Below, piece after piece: positions 43,587-53,131 of a stretch of DNA of 64,000 nt. The notes under the pieces are model-generated. The model saw only the letters and a list, made by a program, of their open reading frames with translations, did not search any database and was not told the origin of the DNA. Source of the stretch: Oligosphaera ethanolica (GTDB lineage Bacteria; Verrucomicrobiota; Lentisphaeria; Oligosphaerales; Oligosphaeraceae); contig NZ_JAUSVL010000001.1 of the NCBI RefSeq assembly GCF_030814695.1, positions 2,702,227 to 2,766,226 on the forward strand, given 5' to 3'. Both the position numbers and the translations under genes were made by a program. Numbering within the stretch: position 1 is the stretch's first letter; every line of letters begins with the position of its first letter.

Positions 43587-44653
43587 AAAAAATAGCGATT
43601 ATCGGCATAGTAGGTTTACCGGGCAATTACGGCGGGTTTGAGAGTTTTGCAGATCAGCTGGTGCAGCGCCTGTGGGATGACTTTGACATCACCGTATTTT
43701 GCCAGAAATCGGCATATACTGAGCATCCCTCGGAATATGGCAAGGCTCACCTGCGGTATTTACCCTTACGGGCAAACGGCATTCCAAGCATTTTTTATGA
43801 CATGCTGGCAATACTCCAGGCATTACGTTTTGCCGATACGCTTTTGGTTCTGGGGGTAAGTGGTTGCACCCTGTTGCCATGGCTGCGCTGGCTGGGCTGC
43901 AGAAAGCGTGTCGTGGTTAATATTGATGGCATTGAATGGCGGCGGGCCAAGTGGTCAAAGGCTGCGCGGTGGTTCCTGCGTTTTTCGGAAAAGTGCGCAG
44001 TCCTCTATGCTGACGAAGTGATTGGCGACAACCAAGTTATCGTCGATTATGTAGAGGAAACCTACGGTAAGTCATGCACCCTTATTGAGTACGGGGCTGA
44101 TAATATTTAATGTAAAGTTGTATTGATTATGGAAAAAACATTCAATATTGATGATCCATTTGCTTTCACTGTTTGTCGGATAGAGCCTGAGAACAACGTG
44201 CACTTGCTTTTACAAGCTTTTTCTGAGTCACCCAAAATGCTATTGGTGATTGTTGGTAATTGGGCGTATAGCACCTATGGGAAATTTCTCAAAGAAAAAT
44301 ATGTGAACAGTTCAAGTGTTATTTTACACGATCCTATATATGATCAGCAAAAACTTAATGCGCTACGCTCACGGTGTACTCTTTATCTTCATGGTCATTC
44401 GTGTGGTGGTACCAATCCTTCCTTAGTCGAAGCAATGTATTTAGGGCTGCCAATAGCTGCATACGACTGCAATTTCAACCGTGAAACCACCGAGAATCAC
44501 GCATTATACTTCAAAAGTGCCGAAGAACTGAACGAACTCATTCATTTACTAAATCCTGAGAAACTTCAGTTTGTTGCTCAATCGATGAAGACGGTTGCAG
44601 ATCGCCGATATACTTGGAAGCGCATTGCCAAATGTTATGCTTGTATTTTATAG
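43583..44653 (+). pseudogene. DUF1972-type rhamnosyltransferase/GT4 glycosyltransferase with an in-frame stop
   Basis: Two open frames in the same phase, 43583-44110 and 44123-44653, make one 356-residue GT4 glycosyltransferase if the TAA at 44108 is read through. The first half opens KKIAIIGIVGLPGNYGGFES, typical of DUF1972 rhamnosyltransferases; the second begins near FTVCRIEPENNVHLLLQAF and has GGTNPSLVEAMYLGLPIAAY, the donor-site motif. Only one stop codon separates them and no frameshift is needed. It could be a recent nonsense mutation, or two proteins (an ATG lies at 44129 without a good ribosome site). Strongly AT-rich, suggesting transfer. Confidence 0.8.
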
Positions 44654-44682
44654 TGTGATTGATCGAAAAGAGAAGGATTATA

Positions 44683-45549
44683 ATGAAAGGCATTGTTTTA
44701 GCGGGTGGCGCCGGTACGCGTTTGCATCCGATTACTTGTGGGGTGTCAAAACAACTTCTGGCCGTCTATGACAAGCCAATGATTTACTATCCAATATCGG
44801 TCCTGATGCTGGCTGGTATCAGAGAAATATTGATTATTACGACACCAGAAGATCAGGCGAGTTTCAAACGACTACTTGGCGATGGTTCACGTTTTGGAGT
44901 CGTGTTTACGTATGCCGTTCAACCACGACCAGAGGGCCTGGCGCAGGCGTTCATTATCGGCGAGGAGTTCATTGGTGCGGATTCCGTGGCCTTAGTGCTG
45001 GGCGACAATATTTTTTATGGTGCGAACCTGGGTGATATTTGCACGCAAGCGGCTGCCCAGCCGAATGGCGCGACGGTTTTTGGATACTATGTATCTGATC
45101 CAGAACGTTTTGGCGTAGTAGAGTTCGATGAGAACCACATGGCCATCTCCATTGAAGAGAAGCCTGTTCGTCCCAAATCGCACTACGCTGTAACGGGATT
45201 GTATTTTTATGACAATGATGTGGTGGGCATTGCCAAACAGATCAAACCGTCCGCACGTGGTGAATTAGAAATCACATCGGTCAATAATGAATACCTGAAA
45301 CGCGGTGATCTCCGAGTGGAGCGTCTTGGCCGCGGTTATGCGTGGTTGGACACCGGCACACATGACGCCATGCTGGACGCCGCAAACTTTATTCGTACCA
45401 TTGAAACTCGCCAGGGGCAGCAAGTGGCCTGCTTGCAGGAAATTGCCTATGAGAATGGGTGGATGTCCAAGGAACAAGTACGTGAAAGCATTAAGGACCT
45501 GCTAAAGACAGAATACGGTCAATATCTCATGCGCTTGATAGGAGAGTAA
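44683..45549 (+). CDS. rfbA: Glucose-1-phosphate thymidylyltransferase (first copy)
   Basis: The first enzyme of dTDP-L-rhamnose synthesis, making dTDP-glucose from dTTP and glucose 1-phosphate. The 288 residues start [20 protein letters not shown], the nucleotide loop, with [44 protein letters not shown] and [17 protein letters not shown]. The ATG at 44683 follows AGAGAAGG. It is followed by rfbC (9 bp) and rfbD, so an operon. Codon use is AT-richer than in rfbC/rfbD and than in the second rfbA at 58932, so this copy probably came with the glycosyltransferases. Confidence 0.96.
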   Translation: MKGIVLAGGAGTRLHPITCGVSKQLLAVYDKPMIYYPISVLMLAGIREILIITTPEDQASFKRLLGDGSRFGVVFTYAVQPRPEGLAQAFIIGEEFIGADSVALVLGDNIFYGANLGDICTQAAAQPNGATVFGYYVSDPERFGVVEFDENHMAISIEEKPVRPKSHYAVTGLYFYDNDVVGIAKQIKPSARGELEITSVNNEYLKRGDLRVERLGRGYAWLDTGTHDAMLDAANFIRTIETRQGQQVACLQEIAYENGWMSKEQVRESIKDLLKTEYGQYLMRLIGE

Positions 45550-45558
45550 CCCGCTTTT

Positions 45559-46116
45559 ATGAATATCATTAAGACAAAAGTTGACGGCGTTGTAATCATT
45601 GTGCCGAAAGTGTTTGGCGACACTCGCGGGTATTTCTTTGAATCGTGGAAGGCGACGGCTTGCCGCGAAGCGGGGATTGGTAGTACGTTCATCCAGGACA
45701 ACGAGTCCAAATCGTGTTTTGGGGTGTTGCGGGGGCTGCATTATCAGGCCGCGCCCTACACGCAGTCGAAGCTGGTGCGGGTGGTGGTCGGCGCGGTGTT
45801 GGATGTGGCGGTGGATATTCGTCGGGGGTCGCCGACCTTTGGGCAGCATGTCGCGGTGGAGCTCAGCGGAGAGAATAAACGGCAGATGTTTATCCCCCGG
45901 GGCTTTGCACATGGCTTTGTGGTTTTGAGCGACGAGGCGATTTTCGCCTATAAATGCGACAATGACTACATGCCCAGCGCGGAACGCGGTATTTGCGCCG
46001 ACGATCCGGCATTGGGCATTGACTGGCGGATCGACCGGGAGAAGTGGGTCATGTCGCCGAAGGATCAGGCCTTGCCGATGCTGGCCAACGCCGAGTTCCT
46101 GGAGATTGGCAAATGA
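45559..46116 (+). CDS. rfbC: dTDP-4-dehydrorhamnose 3,5-epimerase
   Basis: Converts dTDP-4-keto-6-deoxyglucose to the L-rhamnose configuration. The 185-residue cupin has the catalytic His in GVLRGLHYQAAPY and the partner region RQMFIPRGFAHGFVVLSDEA, then KCDNDYMPSAERGI. Length and motifs are normal. It lies between rfbA and rfbD and overlaps rfbD by 4 bp (ATGA). Confidence 0.95.
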   Translation: MNIIKTKVDGVVIIVPKVFGDTRGYFFESWKATACREAGIGSTFIQDNESKSCFGVLRGLHYQAAPYTQSKLVRVVVGAVLDVAVDIRRGSPTFGQHVAVELSGENKRQMFIPRGFAHGFVVLSDEAIFAYKCDNDYMPSAERGICADDPALGIDWRIDREKWVMSPKDQALPMLANAEFLEIGK

Positions 46117-46967
46117 AAATAGTCATTACTGGCGGCAAGGGCATGCTGGGGCGGACATTGCAACGGGTGCTATCTGACCAGCAGGTGTATGTTGCGGATC
46201 TCCCCGAGGTGGACATTTGCGATGCGGCGGGCTTAGACCATTTCCTAGCTGAAGTCGCCCCGGATGTTGTGCTGCACTGTGCGGCTATGACGGCGGTGGA
46301 TAAGTGTGAAAGCGACGCCGATCTCGCGTATAAACTAAACGCGGTCGGCTCTGGTAATGTGGCGGCGGCTTGTCATCGGCGTGGGGTGCGGCTGGTCGCG
46401 ATATCGACTGACTATGTCTTTGACGGCGAACTCGACCGGCCCTATCACGAATTTGATGCAGCTGGTGGCGCGCGGTCGGTATATGGCCAGAGCAAGTATG
46501 CCGGCGAGGAGATGGTGCGCCGGCATTGTCCGAACCACGTGATCTGCCGAATATCGTGGCTCTATGGGGCCGGCGGGCCAAGTTTTGTGCATAGCATGAT
46601 GGCACTCGCGGACGGTAATAGACCCGTTCTGAAGGTCGTGAATGATCAGCGGGGCAATCCGACGTCGGCTCTCGCCGTGTCGCGACGGCTGGCGGATATC
46701 CTCGCGCGCCCGGAGTTGGTCGGGACTTTTCACCTGACCTGCGAAGGCGAAGCAAGTTGGTATGAGTTTGCCCAGGAGATATTCCGGCTTGCGGGCGTCA
46801 GGCAGGATGTCGTGCCCTGTACAACGGCGGAATTCCCACGGCCGGCGCCACGGCCGGCAAACTCGCGCCTGGAAAAACGGATGCTGCGGCTCTGCGGTAT
46901 GGCGCCGATGCCCGACTGGCATGACGCTCTTGCGGAATTTATGCGGGAGGAGAGCTTGGGTAAGTGA
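46113..46967 (+). CDS. rfbD: dTDP-4-dehydrorhamnose reductase
   Basis: Last step of dTDP-L-rhamnose synthesis, an NAD(P)H-dependent reductase of 284 residues in the extended SDR group. It opens MKIVITGGKGMLGRTLQRVL and has CAAMTAVDKCESD, ISTDYVFDGELDRPYHE and the YGQSKYAGE active-site Tyr/Lys pair. The start inside the rfbC stop codon indicates coupled translation. It is followed by repeat DNA, and rfbB lies 1.3 kb further on. Confidence 0.95.
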   Translation: MKIVITGGKGMLGRTLQRVLSDQQVYVADLPEVDICDAAGLDHFLAEVAPDVVLHCAAMTAVDKCESDADLAYKLNAVGSGNVAAACHRRGVRLVAISTDYVFDGELDRPYHEFDAAGGARSVYGQSKYAGEEMVRRHCPNHVICRISWLYGAGGPSFVHSMMALADGNRPVLKVVNDQRGNPTSALAVSRRLADILARPELVGTFHLTCEGEASWYEFAQEIFRLAGVRQDVVPCTTAEFPRPAPRPANSRLEKRMLRLCGMAPMPDWHDALAEFMREESLGK

Positions 46968-46989
46968 TTGATGGCGATGGGGAGGAAGG

Positions 46990-47260
46990 TTGTTTTGCGA
47001 GGGAGGGAAAAGGTCATTGACCCTTTCCCTCCCTCGCGCTCCCTCTCTATCCCATGTCGGGCGGTGTGTCTTGCCGCTGGCGCGGCAAGTCACACCGCCG
47101 GGTGGGGAGGAAGAGGGAAAGCTTTGGCTCACGCGAAGGCGCGAAGGCGCGAAGAAAGGCAGGGGTGGGGATGTTTTTGTGGGGGGAGGGGAAGGGGGAA
47201 AGTTTTGCCTTACGCGAAGGCGCGAAGAAGCCAAGCTCGGGGCTGCGCCCCGAGCTTGAG
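46990..47260. repeat. Repeat cluster: long hairpin, rRNA-like GCGGCAAG and CGCGAAG modules
   Basis: A long inverted pair GCGAGGGAGGGAAA / CTTTCCCTCCCTCGC, then CTATCCCATGTCGGGCGGTG, GCCGCTGGCGCGGCAAGTCA, two CACGCGAAGGCGCGAAG modules and GCTCGGGGCTGCGCCCCGAGC. The hairpin may end rfbD transcription. Confidence 0.75.
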
Positions 47261-47272
47261 AAGAAGGAAAGA

Positions 47273-47386
47273 GTGTGGCGCCCTCCGGGCGCAATTTTGA
47301 GTGAGGGCTTTACCCCGGGTTGCGTCGCCCTCCGGGCGCCTCACCCGGGGTTATGCATGGTCCGGCCCTCTGGGCCGAACTTGGCC
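47273..47386 (-). repeat. Three-hairpin repeat element, copy 11
   Basis: Reverse orientation; the linker reads AATTTTGAGTGAGGGCTTT. The loop of H3 is TCT instead of TCC. Confidence 0.9.
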
Positions 47387-47615
47387 AATCTGGCGGTTGG
47401 CTTTGGCCGCTCTGGGCGAACTTGGCCAATCTGGCGGTTGGCTTTGGCCGCTCTGGGCCGAACTTGGCCAATCTGGCGGTTAGCTTTGGCCCTCCGGGCC
47501 GAACTTGGCCAATCTGGCGGTTGGCTTTGGCCGCTCTGGGCGAACTTGGCCAATCTGGCGGTTGGCTTTGGCCGTTCTGGGCGAACTTGTCCGGCCTGGT
47601 GGTTGGCTAAGGAAT
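47378..47615. repeat. Tandem 41-42 bp repeat
   Basis: Five to six copies of a unit starting GAACTTGGCCAATCTGGCGG and containing TTGGCTTTGGCCGCTCTGGG, grown out of the H3 end of the preceding element. Ends 20 bp before the fucU start region. Confidence 0.92.
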
Positions 47616-47636
47616 TATGTCGGGAGTAAGCAGGTT

Positions 47637-48062
47637 ATGTTAACAGGCATATCGCCATTGCTGTCGCCTGAGTTATTGAAGGTCCTTTGTGAGATGGGCC
47701 ATGGCGATGAGATTGTGCTGGCGGACAGCAATTTTCCGGCGGCGAGTCATGCGCGGCGGCTGGTCCGGGCGGATGGCATTGGGATGCTGGCGTTGTTGTC
47801 GGGGATACTACCGTTGTTTCCTTTGGACAGCTACGACGCGTCGTCTTTTGTGGTGATGGCGGTGGTGCCGGGTGATCCGGTTGAACCGGTGATATGGCCG
47901 GAGTACCAGGCGCTGCTGAAAAAGCATTCGCCGCAGACGGCGCTGGTGCAGCTTGAGCGCTTTGCCTACTACGAGCGGGCCCGGCAGGCATACGCCATTG
48001 TGGCCACGGGCGAGACCGCGCGCTATGCTAATGTCATTCTGAAAAAGGGCTGCGTGCTGTAG
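47637..48062 (+). CDS. fucU: L-fucose mutarotase (RbsD/FucU family)
   Basis: Interconverts the anomers of L-fucose (or a related 6-deoxy sugar or ribose). The 141 residues match FucU along their length: MLTGISPLLSPELLKVLCEM, GHGDEIVLADSNFPA with the catalytic His, FPLDSYDAS and FAYYERARQAYAIVATGE. The ATG at 47637 gives the exact family start; the frame upstream is tandem repeat. No fucose isomerase or kinase adjoins it here; it sits between rfbD and rfbB, where it may be a passenger or may act on a deoxysugar. Confidence 0.93.
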   Translation: MLTGISPLLSPELLKVLCEMGHGDEIVLADSNFPAASHARRLVRADGIGMLALLSGILPLFPLDSYDASSFVVMAVVPGDPVEPVIWPEYQALLKKHSPQTALVQLERFAYYERARQAYAIVATGETARYANVILKKGCVL

Positions 48063-48167
48063 GGCAGAGATGAGCAGGCAGCGAGGTCGGGTAGGCATGA
48101 CGCGGGGGGGAGCGTAAAAAAGGGGGGCGTGTTGGGATGATGGTGGGGAAAACGTGAATAGTGTCGA

Positions 48168-48211
48168 GGGGAAGGCCGGGCGGTGGTTCGGGCTTCCCCC
48201 GTTTTGTTTTC
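48168..48211 (+). terminator. Terminator between fucU and rfbB
   Basis: GGGGAAG and CTTCCCC arms with a GC-rich interior, followed by CGTTTTGTTTT. The following rfbB therefore probably has its own promoter. Confidence 0.55.
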
Positions 48212-48271
48212 TGGCGGGCAAGCGGCATTGTTGTGTGGTGACGGTGGGTCTTTCATATTTCAGGAGTGGCC

Positions 48272-49309
48272 ATGACGCGGGTAATAGTTACGGGTGGTGC
48301 GGGTTTTATTGGTTCGGCGTTGGTGCGGTATTTGTTGCGGGAGACGGCGTGTGAGGTGATGGTGTTGGACAAGCTGACCTACGCCGGGAATCTAGAGAGC
48401 CTGCGGGAAGTGTCGGGCCTGCCGCGTTATCATTTTGCGCAGATGGACATCGGTGATGCCGCGGTGGCGGGGCTGTTCGAGGAATTTCAGCCGGACACGA
48501 TCATGCATTTGGCGGCGGAGTCGCATGTGGACCGGTCCATAGATAGTCCGCTGGAGTTTGTGCAGACGAATGTGATGGGGACGGCGAATCTGCTGAATGT
48601 CGCGACGGCGTATTGGCAGCGTCGCGGGGGGGACTTTCGGTTTCAGCATATATCGACGGACGAGGTGTACGGGTCGCTGGGCGCGGAGGGGTATTTTACG
48701 GAGCGGACGCCGTACGATCCGCGGTCGCCATATTCGGCCAGCAAGGCCGCGAGCGATCACTTGGTGCGGGCGTGGGGGCATACCTACGGGCTGCCGGTGC
48801 TGATCAGCAACTGCTCCAATAACTACGGGCCGTACCATTTTCCGGAAAAGCTGATACCGCTGGTGATACTGAATGCGCTGGATGGCAAGCCGCTGCCAAT
48901 ATACGGGAAGGGGGATAATGTCAGGGACTGGCTGTATGTCGATGACCACGCGCGGGCACTGTGGGTGATTAATCAGAAGGGGGAGAAGGGCGAGACGTAT
49001 AATGTCGGGGGACATAATGAACGGACGAACCTGGAGGTGGTGAGGGACATATGCGAGATTCTCGATGAGCTGCGGCCGAAGAACGCCGGGTCATACGCGG
49101 ACCAGATTGTGTTCGTAAAGGACCGGCCAGGCCATGACCAGAGATATGCGATCGACGCGGAGAAGCTCCGCCGGGAACTGGGGTGGGTGCCGAAGGAAAA
49201 TTTTGCCACGGGGCTGCGCAAGACGGTGCGGTGGTATCTGGACAATGACTGGTGGTGGCGGCCTATCCGCGAGGGGAAGTACGCCGGCGAACGGCTCGGG
49301 AAGGGGTAA
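48272..49309 (+). CDS. rfbB: dTDP-glucose 4,6-dehydratase
   Basis: Second step of dTDP-L-rhamnose synthesis. The 345-residue extended SDR opens [20 protein letters not shown] and has [29 protein letters not shown], the active-site [10 protein letters not shown] and [19 protein letters not shown] lies 6 nt before the ATG at 48272; a GTG two codons earlier is less likely. It completes the pathway with rfbA, rfbC and rfbD but is separated from them by repeats and fucU. Confidence 0.95.
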   Translation: MTRVIVTGGAGFIGSALVRYLLRETACEVMVLDKLTYAGNLESLREVSGLPRYHFAQMDIGDAAVAGLFEEFQPDTIMHLAAESHVDRSIDSPLEFVQTNVMGTANLLNVATAYWQRRGGDFRFQHISTDEVYGSLGAEGYFTERTPYDPRSPYSASKAASDHLVRAWGHTYGLPVLISNCSNNYGPYHFPEKLIPLVILNALDGKPLPIYGKGDNVRDWLYVDDHARALWVINQKGEKGETYNVGGHNERTNLEVVRDICEILDELRPKNAGSYADQIVFVKDRPGHDQRYAIDAEKLRRELGWVPKENFATGLRKTVRWYLDNDWWWRPIREGKYAGERLGKG

Positions 49310-49319
49310 AGATGACGGT

Positions 49320-49942
49320 TTTGTGGGGGGAGGAGAAGGGTCGAGGGCCGCAGACCTGCACCGCAGGTGCAGGGATAGTCGGATAGCCGCGAAGCGGCGG
49401 CCCGAGCGAAGCGAAGGGCCCTTCCCCTCCCCCCACGCCCCCCTCTCTATCCCATCTCAAGGCGGCGTGTCTTGCCGCTGCGCGGCAAGTCACGCCGCCG
49501 GTGGGAGGAAGGGGGGAAATTTTTGGGCCTCACGCGAAGGCGCGAAGGCGCGAAGAAGACAGGGGAAGAGGGCGGCCTGTCTTGCCGCTGCGCGGCAAGT
49601 CACGCCGCCGGGTGGGGATGGTTTTGTGGGGGGAGGGGAAGGGCCGTGGGCCCTTCCCCTCCCCCCACGCCCCCCTCTCTATCCCATCTCAAGGCGGCCT
49701 GTCTTGCCGCTGCGCGGCAAGTCACGCCGCCGGGTGGGAGGAATGGGTAAAATTTTTTGCCTCACGCGAAGGCGCGAAGGCGCGAAGAAGACAGGGGAAG
49801 GGGGCGGCCTGTCTTGCCGCTGCGCGGCAAGTCACGCCGCCGGGTGGGAGGAATGGGGGGAAATTTTTTGCCTCACGCGAAGGCGCGAAGGCGCGAAGAA
49901 GACAAGCTCGGGGCTGCGCCCCGAGCTTGGGAAGAAGGGAAG
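49320..49942. repeat. Repeat cluster of hairpin, GCGGCAAG and CGCGAAG modules
   Basis: Three successive composite units (about 49440-49560, 49570-49790 and 49800-49930) each contain TCTTGCCGCTGCGCGGCAAG, GTCACGCCGCCGG and CACGCGAAGGCGCGAAGG. Two also have the hairpin GGGGGGAGGGGAAGGGC with its inverted copy and CTATCCCATCTCAAGGCGG. No gene. Confidence 0.82.
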
Positions 49943-50057
49943 AGTGTGGCGCCCTCCGGGCGCAATTTTAACTTGTTATCATACCCCGGGTTGCGGCGCC
50001 CTCCGGGCGCCTCACCCGGGGTTATGTATGGTGCGGCCCTCCGGGCCGAACTTGGCC
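49943..50057 (-). repeat. Three-hairpin repeat element, copy 12
   Basis: Reverse orientation; linker AATTTTAACTTGTTATCATA. H1-H3 intact. Confidence 0.92.
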
Positions 50058-50149
50058 AATCTGGCGACGTAATCCGTCCGGCCCGGGGCGAAACCCAGGG
50101 ACGGCGACGCTCCCAGGAGTCGCGGGAGTCGGCCAATCAGTCCATGGGG

Positions 50150-50402
50150 TCGGGCGTCATTCCCTGGCGTCCAGGAGTCCCCGGAGTCCAATCCATGGGA
50201 TCATGCCTCATGAGTCCGTGAGTCCTCGCTCCAGCGCCGGCGCTAATTGGTCCAAGCGGTCCAAGGCGTCGGCAAGTGGTCCAGGGCGTCAAGGCGTCGT
50301 CAAGGAGTCCAATGCGTCGGGCGTCATTCCCTGGCGTCCAGGAGTCCCCGGAGTCCAATCCATGGGATCATGCCTCATGAGTCCGTGAGTCCTCGCCCCA
50401 GC
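50150..50402. repeat. Direct 86-bp duplication, second copy hit by IS66
   Basis: 50150-50235 and 50317-50402 share 86 bp beginning TCGGGCGTCATTCCCTGGCG, with one mismatch near the end. The similarity continues (GCCGGCGC) on the far side of the IS66 element at 58789, showing that IS66 landed in the second copy. The surroundings are rich in GGAGTC/GGCGTC units. Confidence 0.9.
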
Positions 50403-50489
50403 GTAAGCGCTCGCCCAGCCCATTAAGCAGGAAATTCTGATGCGTTTAGGTTAATTGGCAGTCCTGAAACCAAGCAAGGAGACTGCCCA

Positions 50490-50828
50490 ATGACCGACCG
50501 TGAAACTGCCTGGCGTGACGCCTTGTCCGCCCATTCGTCGTCCGGAATGCCTTTGAGTCGCTATTGTCGCGACAAGGGGCTCAACTATCATCAGGCGGTG
50601 TACTGGCGTCGCCGCCTGGCCACGATTGACGGCGCCGCCGGCTTGTCCGTCCCGGATGCGCCTGCCCCGACTTTTTCGCTCGTGGAGCTATCCGAGCCGC
50701 CGCGGCAGGTCGCGGACAGCGGCGTGGCCATTGAGTGCGGACGTTGTCGGATCAGTCTGAAAGCCGGCTTCGATCCGTCGGTGCTGTCCCGGGCGCTGGC
50801 CGTCCTGTCGGGTCTGGAGGCGGACTGA
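50490..50828 (+). CDS. tnpA: IS66-family accessory protein TnpA
   Basis: A 112-residue accessory protein of IS66 elements. WRDALSAHSSSGMPLSRYCR followed by KGLNYHQAVYWRRRLA is the helix-turn-helix region typical of the group; an acidic/hydrophobic C-terminus follows (ALAVLSGLEAD). Its stop codon overlaps the tnpB start (TGATG). A purine-rich AAGGAGA lies ahead of the ATG. Confidence 0.88.
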   Translation: MTDRETAWRDALSAHSSSGMPLSRYCRDKGLNYHQAVYWRRRLATIDGAAGLSVPDAPAPTFSLVELSEPPRQVADSGVAIECGRCRISLKAGFDPSVLSRALAVLSGLEAD

Positions 50829-51178
50829 TGTTGTCCCTGCCGCCATCCGCACGCATCTATATTTGCCACCAGGCCGTGGACATGCGCAAGTCGTTTGACG
50901 GCCTGGCGGCGGCCTCCAGCCAGCTGCTCGCCCAGAGTCCGGATTCCGGGCACTTCTTCGTTTTTCTCAACGCCCGGCGCACGCTGATCAAAATCCTCAA
51001 CTGGGACGGCGACGGCTACACCATCTGGAGCAAGCGCCTTGAGCAGGGGCAATTCAACCTGCCCAAAGCCGTCGGCGACCGTCTGCTGCTTGATTTGCGC
51101 GATCTTCACGCCATGCTTGATGGCGTGAAGCCGGGCGCGTACTACAAAAGATTCTCACAGCCGTCCCATAGTCACTGA
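50828..51178 (+). CDS. tnpB: IS66-family accessory protein TnpB, C-terminus altered by insertion
   Basis: The conserved IS66 TnpB (often called IS66 Orf2): IYICHQAVDMRKSFDGLAA, FVFLNARRTLIKILNWDGDG and YTIWSKRLEQGQF. The inserted element begins after codon 109, so the last residues now come from its inverted repeat (QPSHSH). Without the insert the frame would end seven codons after Tyr-Tyr as KRFSKKM (stop at 56927). Since only the tail changes, the protein may still work. Currently 116 residues. Confidence 0.88.
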   Translation: MLSLPPSARIYICHQAVDMRKSFDGLAAASSQLLAQSPDSGHFFVFLNARRTLIKILNWDGDGYTIWSKRLEQGQFNLPKAVGDRLLLDLRDLHAMLDGVKPGAYYKRFSQPSHSH

Positions 51179-51280
51179 AATTACCTGTTTTTTGGGCACA
51201 TGCGAGCACGAGGCCGCCTGATTTTTCAAGACACCTTCTTTGTGTGTGGAAAAGTTTAGCCAGGAGACTACCTCAACTTT

Positions 51281-53110
51281 TCATCTCTTGGAAGTAACTA
51301 CATTATTTTGCCATCGTCTGGCGGTGGCAGTAGCGCTTCCCGGGTCGACGGCGAGTGCCGTGAGCATCCCCGGGGCCACGACCTCGAAGATTTCCCTCGC
51401 CTTGAGCGGCACTTCGGCCACGATTCTGGAACCATCGGGGTAGGCTACGGCCCTGAGCTTCCGTGCCTGGTCAAGGGCCTTGTTGACCGAAACGTGCCCT
51501 AGCAGATCAGCCTTGCGGAGCGCGTTCTCAAGCAACTTGAACAAGGTCACGGCGATGAAGGCGAGGAAGAGCCGTCCCTCCACGCTGTCATCGCCGGCGG
51601 AACGCAGGCGATCATTGCCCGTTGAGTTTTTCAGGATGTCGAAAACCTTTTCCTGGCAGTCCCGGCTGCGGTTGTCCCGTAGCGTCTCTTCGGCGTTGGC
51701 TTCGCGATCGCTGTTGAGCACCATGAACATACCGAGGTTTTTCATCGTTGCCGCGTAGGTCTTTTCAGCAACGCAGACCTGGAAATCGCCATCTTTCGAG
51801 ATGGCCGCGCAATCGCCTTCCTCGCGCGGGCCGCGGGTGGCCTTCCTGACCGAGAAGAGGTCTGCCTTGCTCTTGCCCGCTGTCGCTGTCAGCCACGCCT
51901 GGGCGTCCTCAAGCGTGGAGAAGGATGTGCGCGAAAAGTCCGTCATGATACCGTGAAGCAGTTCTGCCAGTTCGCGTTCCTGCCTGGCTCGTTCGCATTT
52001 GTTCAGAAAGAGATGGGCCGTGGCGGCGAACCAGCTGTCTTTTTCGCCTTTTCGCCCGCGTTTGGTCACAACGTAGGTATCCGCCGCGTGGTGCAGCGTC
52101 GTGTCATCAAAGGTGACTATGCTTTTGAAGGAACGGAACTTCAGCCGGTTTTTATCCAGCAGCCGCTGCGCCTCGCGGTTGTTGCTCACAGGCACCCCGA
52201 TGGTGAAGCCCAGCTTTTCGTTGTGAAGGTAATGCAGGTTTTCGGCGCTAAAAAAACCTCTGTCCAAGGAGAAGGTATAGGCCGACAGTCCGAGCTTGGA
52301 GATGGCTTGCGAGGTGTTTATCAAGGTAGTGACATCAGCGATGCTTCCATGTATAAGCCTGTAGAACAACGGCAGATGCGTCTCTCGCGAATAGACCATA
52401 TTCAGGTTGACCTGCGGCAAGTGTTCGCCATCACGATTGTGTCCCCATTCGGCCAGGCAGAGCTTTTCCGCGTAACTGGAGATGGACGTGGTGTCACTGA
52501 TCAGAGCTTTCGGGTTGCCGCTGGCCTTGAACCAGGCACGGAAAAAGTCGTTACGCAGGTCCGAATGCTCGCCGAGGTGCTGAAGCAGCCGAGTCATCGA
52601 CGACGGCGACAACGACAGGTCTGCGTCGCGCAAAGACGTGTCGTCAGCCCAGTCTTCAAGACGGCAAAGCGCGCCCCCTTCGCAGCACTCAAAAATGGCC
52701 GCGGCCAAAATGCGTTGAGCGTCCTGTTCGCCAAAGGCGCGTATCAGGGAGCCATGCAGGCCGCTGTCGCCGGCAAGTCGCGCAAGCAGAGAGACGCGGC
52801 CCAGTTCAACGTCGTGACAGGATGTCAGGGTCTTGAGCACAATCTCCCTTTCGCGAAGCAGGCGCTTGCGCCCGGCATGGACGACCTTGCGCCCGCTGTA
52901 GCTGATCCCCTTGGCCTGCAGCAGGGCGACAAGCTCCGCCGTGGGCTCGGGGCAGCTCCTGCCCAGTAGCAGGTCCGATGCATCCTGGTCGAGGACGCCA
53001 AGATAAACCCGTTTTTGCACGGGATAGGTCCGGCCCTCCACCCGATGGCTGTCAACCAAATAGACATGAACGCGGTCTTTGCCGAAACGTTGCTGGACAA
53101 TATATGACAT
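51281..53110 (-). CDS. IS1634-family transposase (element I)
   Basis: A 609-residue DDE transposase. It opens MSYIVQQRFGKDRVHVYLVD; the first Asp lies in ALISDTTSISSYAEKLCLAE, the second in TFSLDRGFFSAENLHYL, and the Glu in RDNRSRDCQEKVFDILKNST, the IS1634 pattern. AGGAGG 5 nt before the ATG at 53110 sets the start. It is complete and fills the element. Between gene and right end a terminator-like CAAGCTTTTTGAGCTTG-TTTTTTT on the minus strand guards against read-through. Confidence 0.93.
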   Translation of the reverse strand: MSYIVQQRFGKDRVHVYLVDSHRVEGRTYPVQKRVYLGVLDQDASDLLLGRSCPEPTAELVALLQAKGISYSGRKVVHAGRKRLLREREIVLKTLTSCHDVELGRVSLLARLAGDSGLHGSLIRAFGEQDAQRILAAAIFECCEGGALCRLEDWADDTSLRDADLSLSPSSMTRLLQHLGEHSDLRNDFFRAWFKASGNPKALISDTTSISSYAEKLCLAEWGHNRDGEHLPQVNLNMVYSRETHLPLFYRLIHGSIADVTTLINTSQAISKLGLSAYTFSLDRGFFSAENLHYLHNEKLGFTIGVPVSNNREAQRLLDKNRLKFRSFKSIVTFDDTTLHHAADTYVVTKRGRKGEKDSWFAATAHLFLNKCERARQERELAELLHGIMTDFSRTSFSTLEDAQAWLTATAGKSKADLFSVRKATRGPREEGDCAAISKDGDFQVCVAEKTYAATMKNLGMFMVLNSDREANAEETLRDNRSRDCQEKVFDILKNSTGNDRLRSAGDDSVEGRLFLAFIAVTLFKLLENALRKADLLGHVSVNKALDQARKLRAVAYPDGSRIVAEVPLKAREIFEVVAPGMLTALAVDPGSATATARRWQNNVVTSKR

Positions 53111-53131
53111 GCGCGCCTCCTTGACAGGAGC

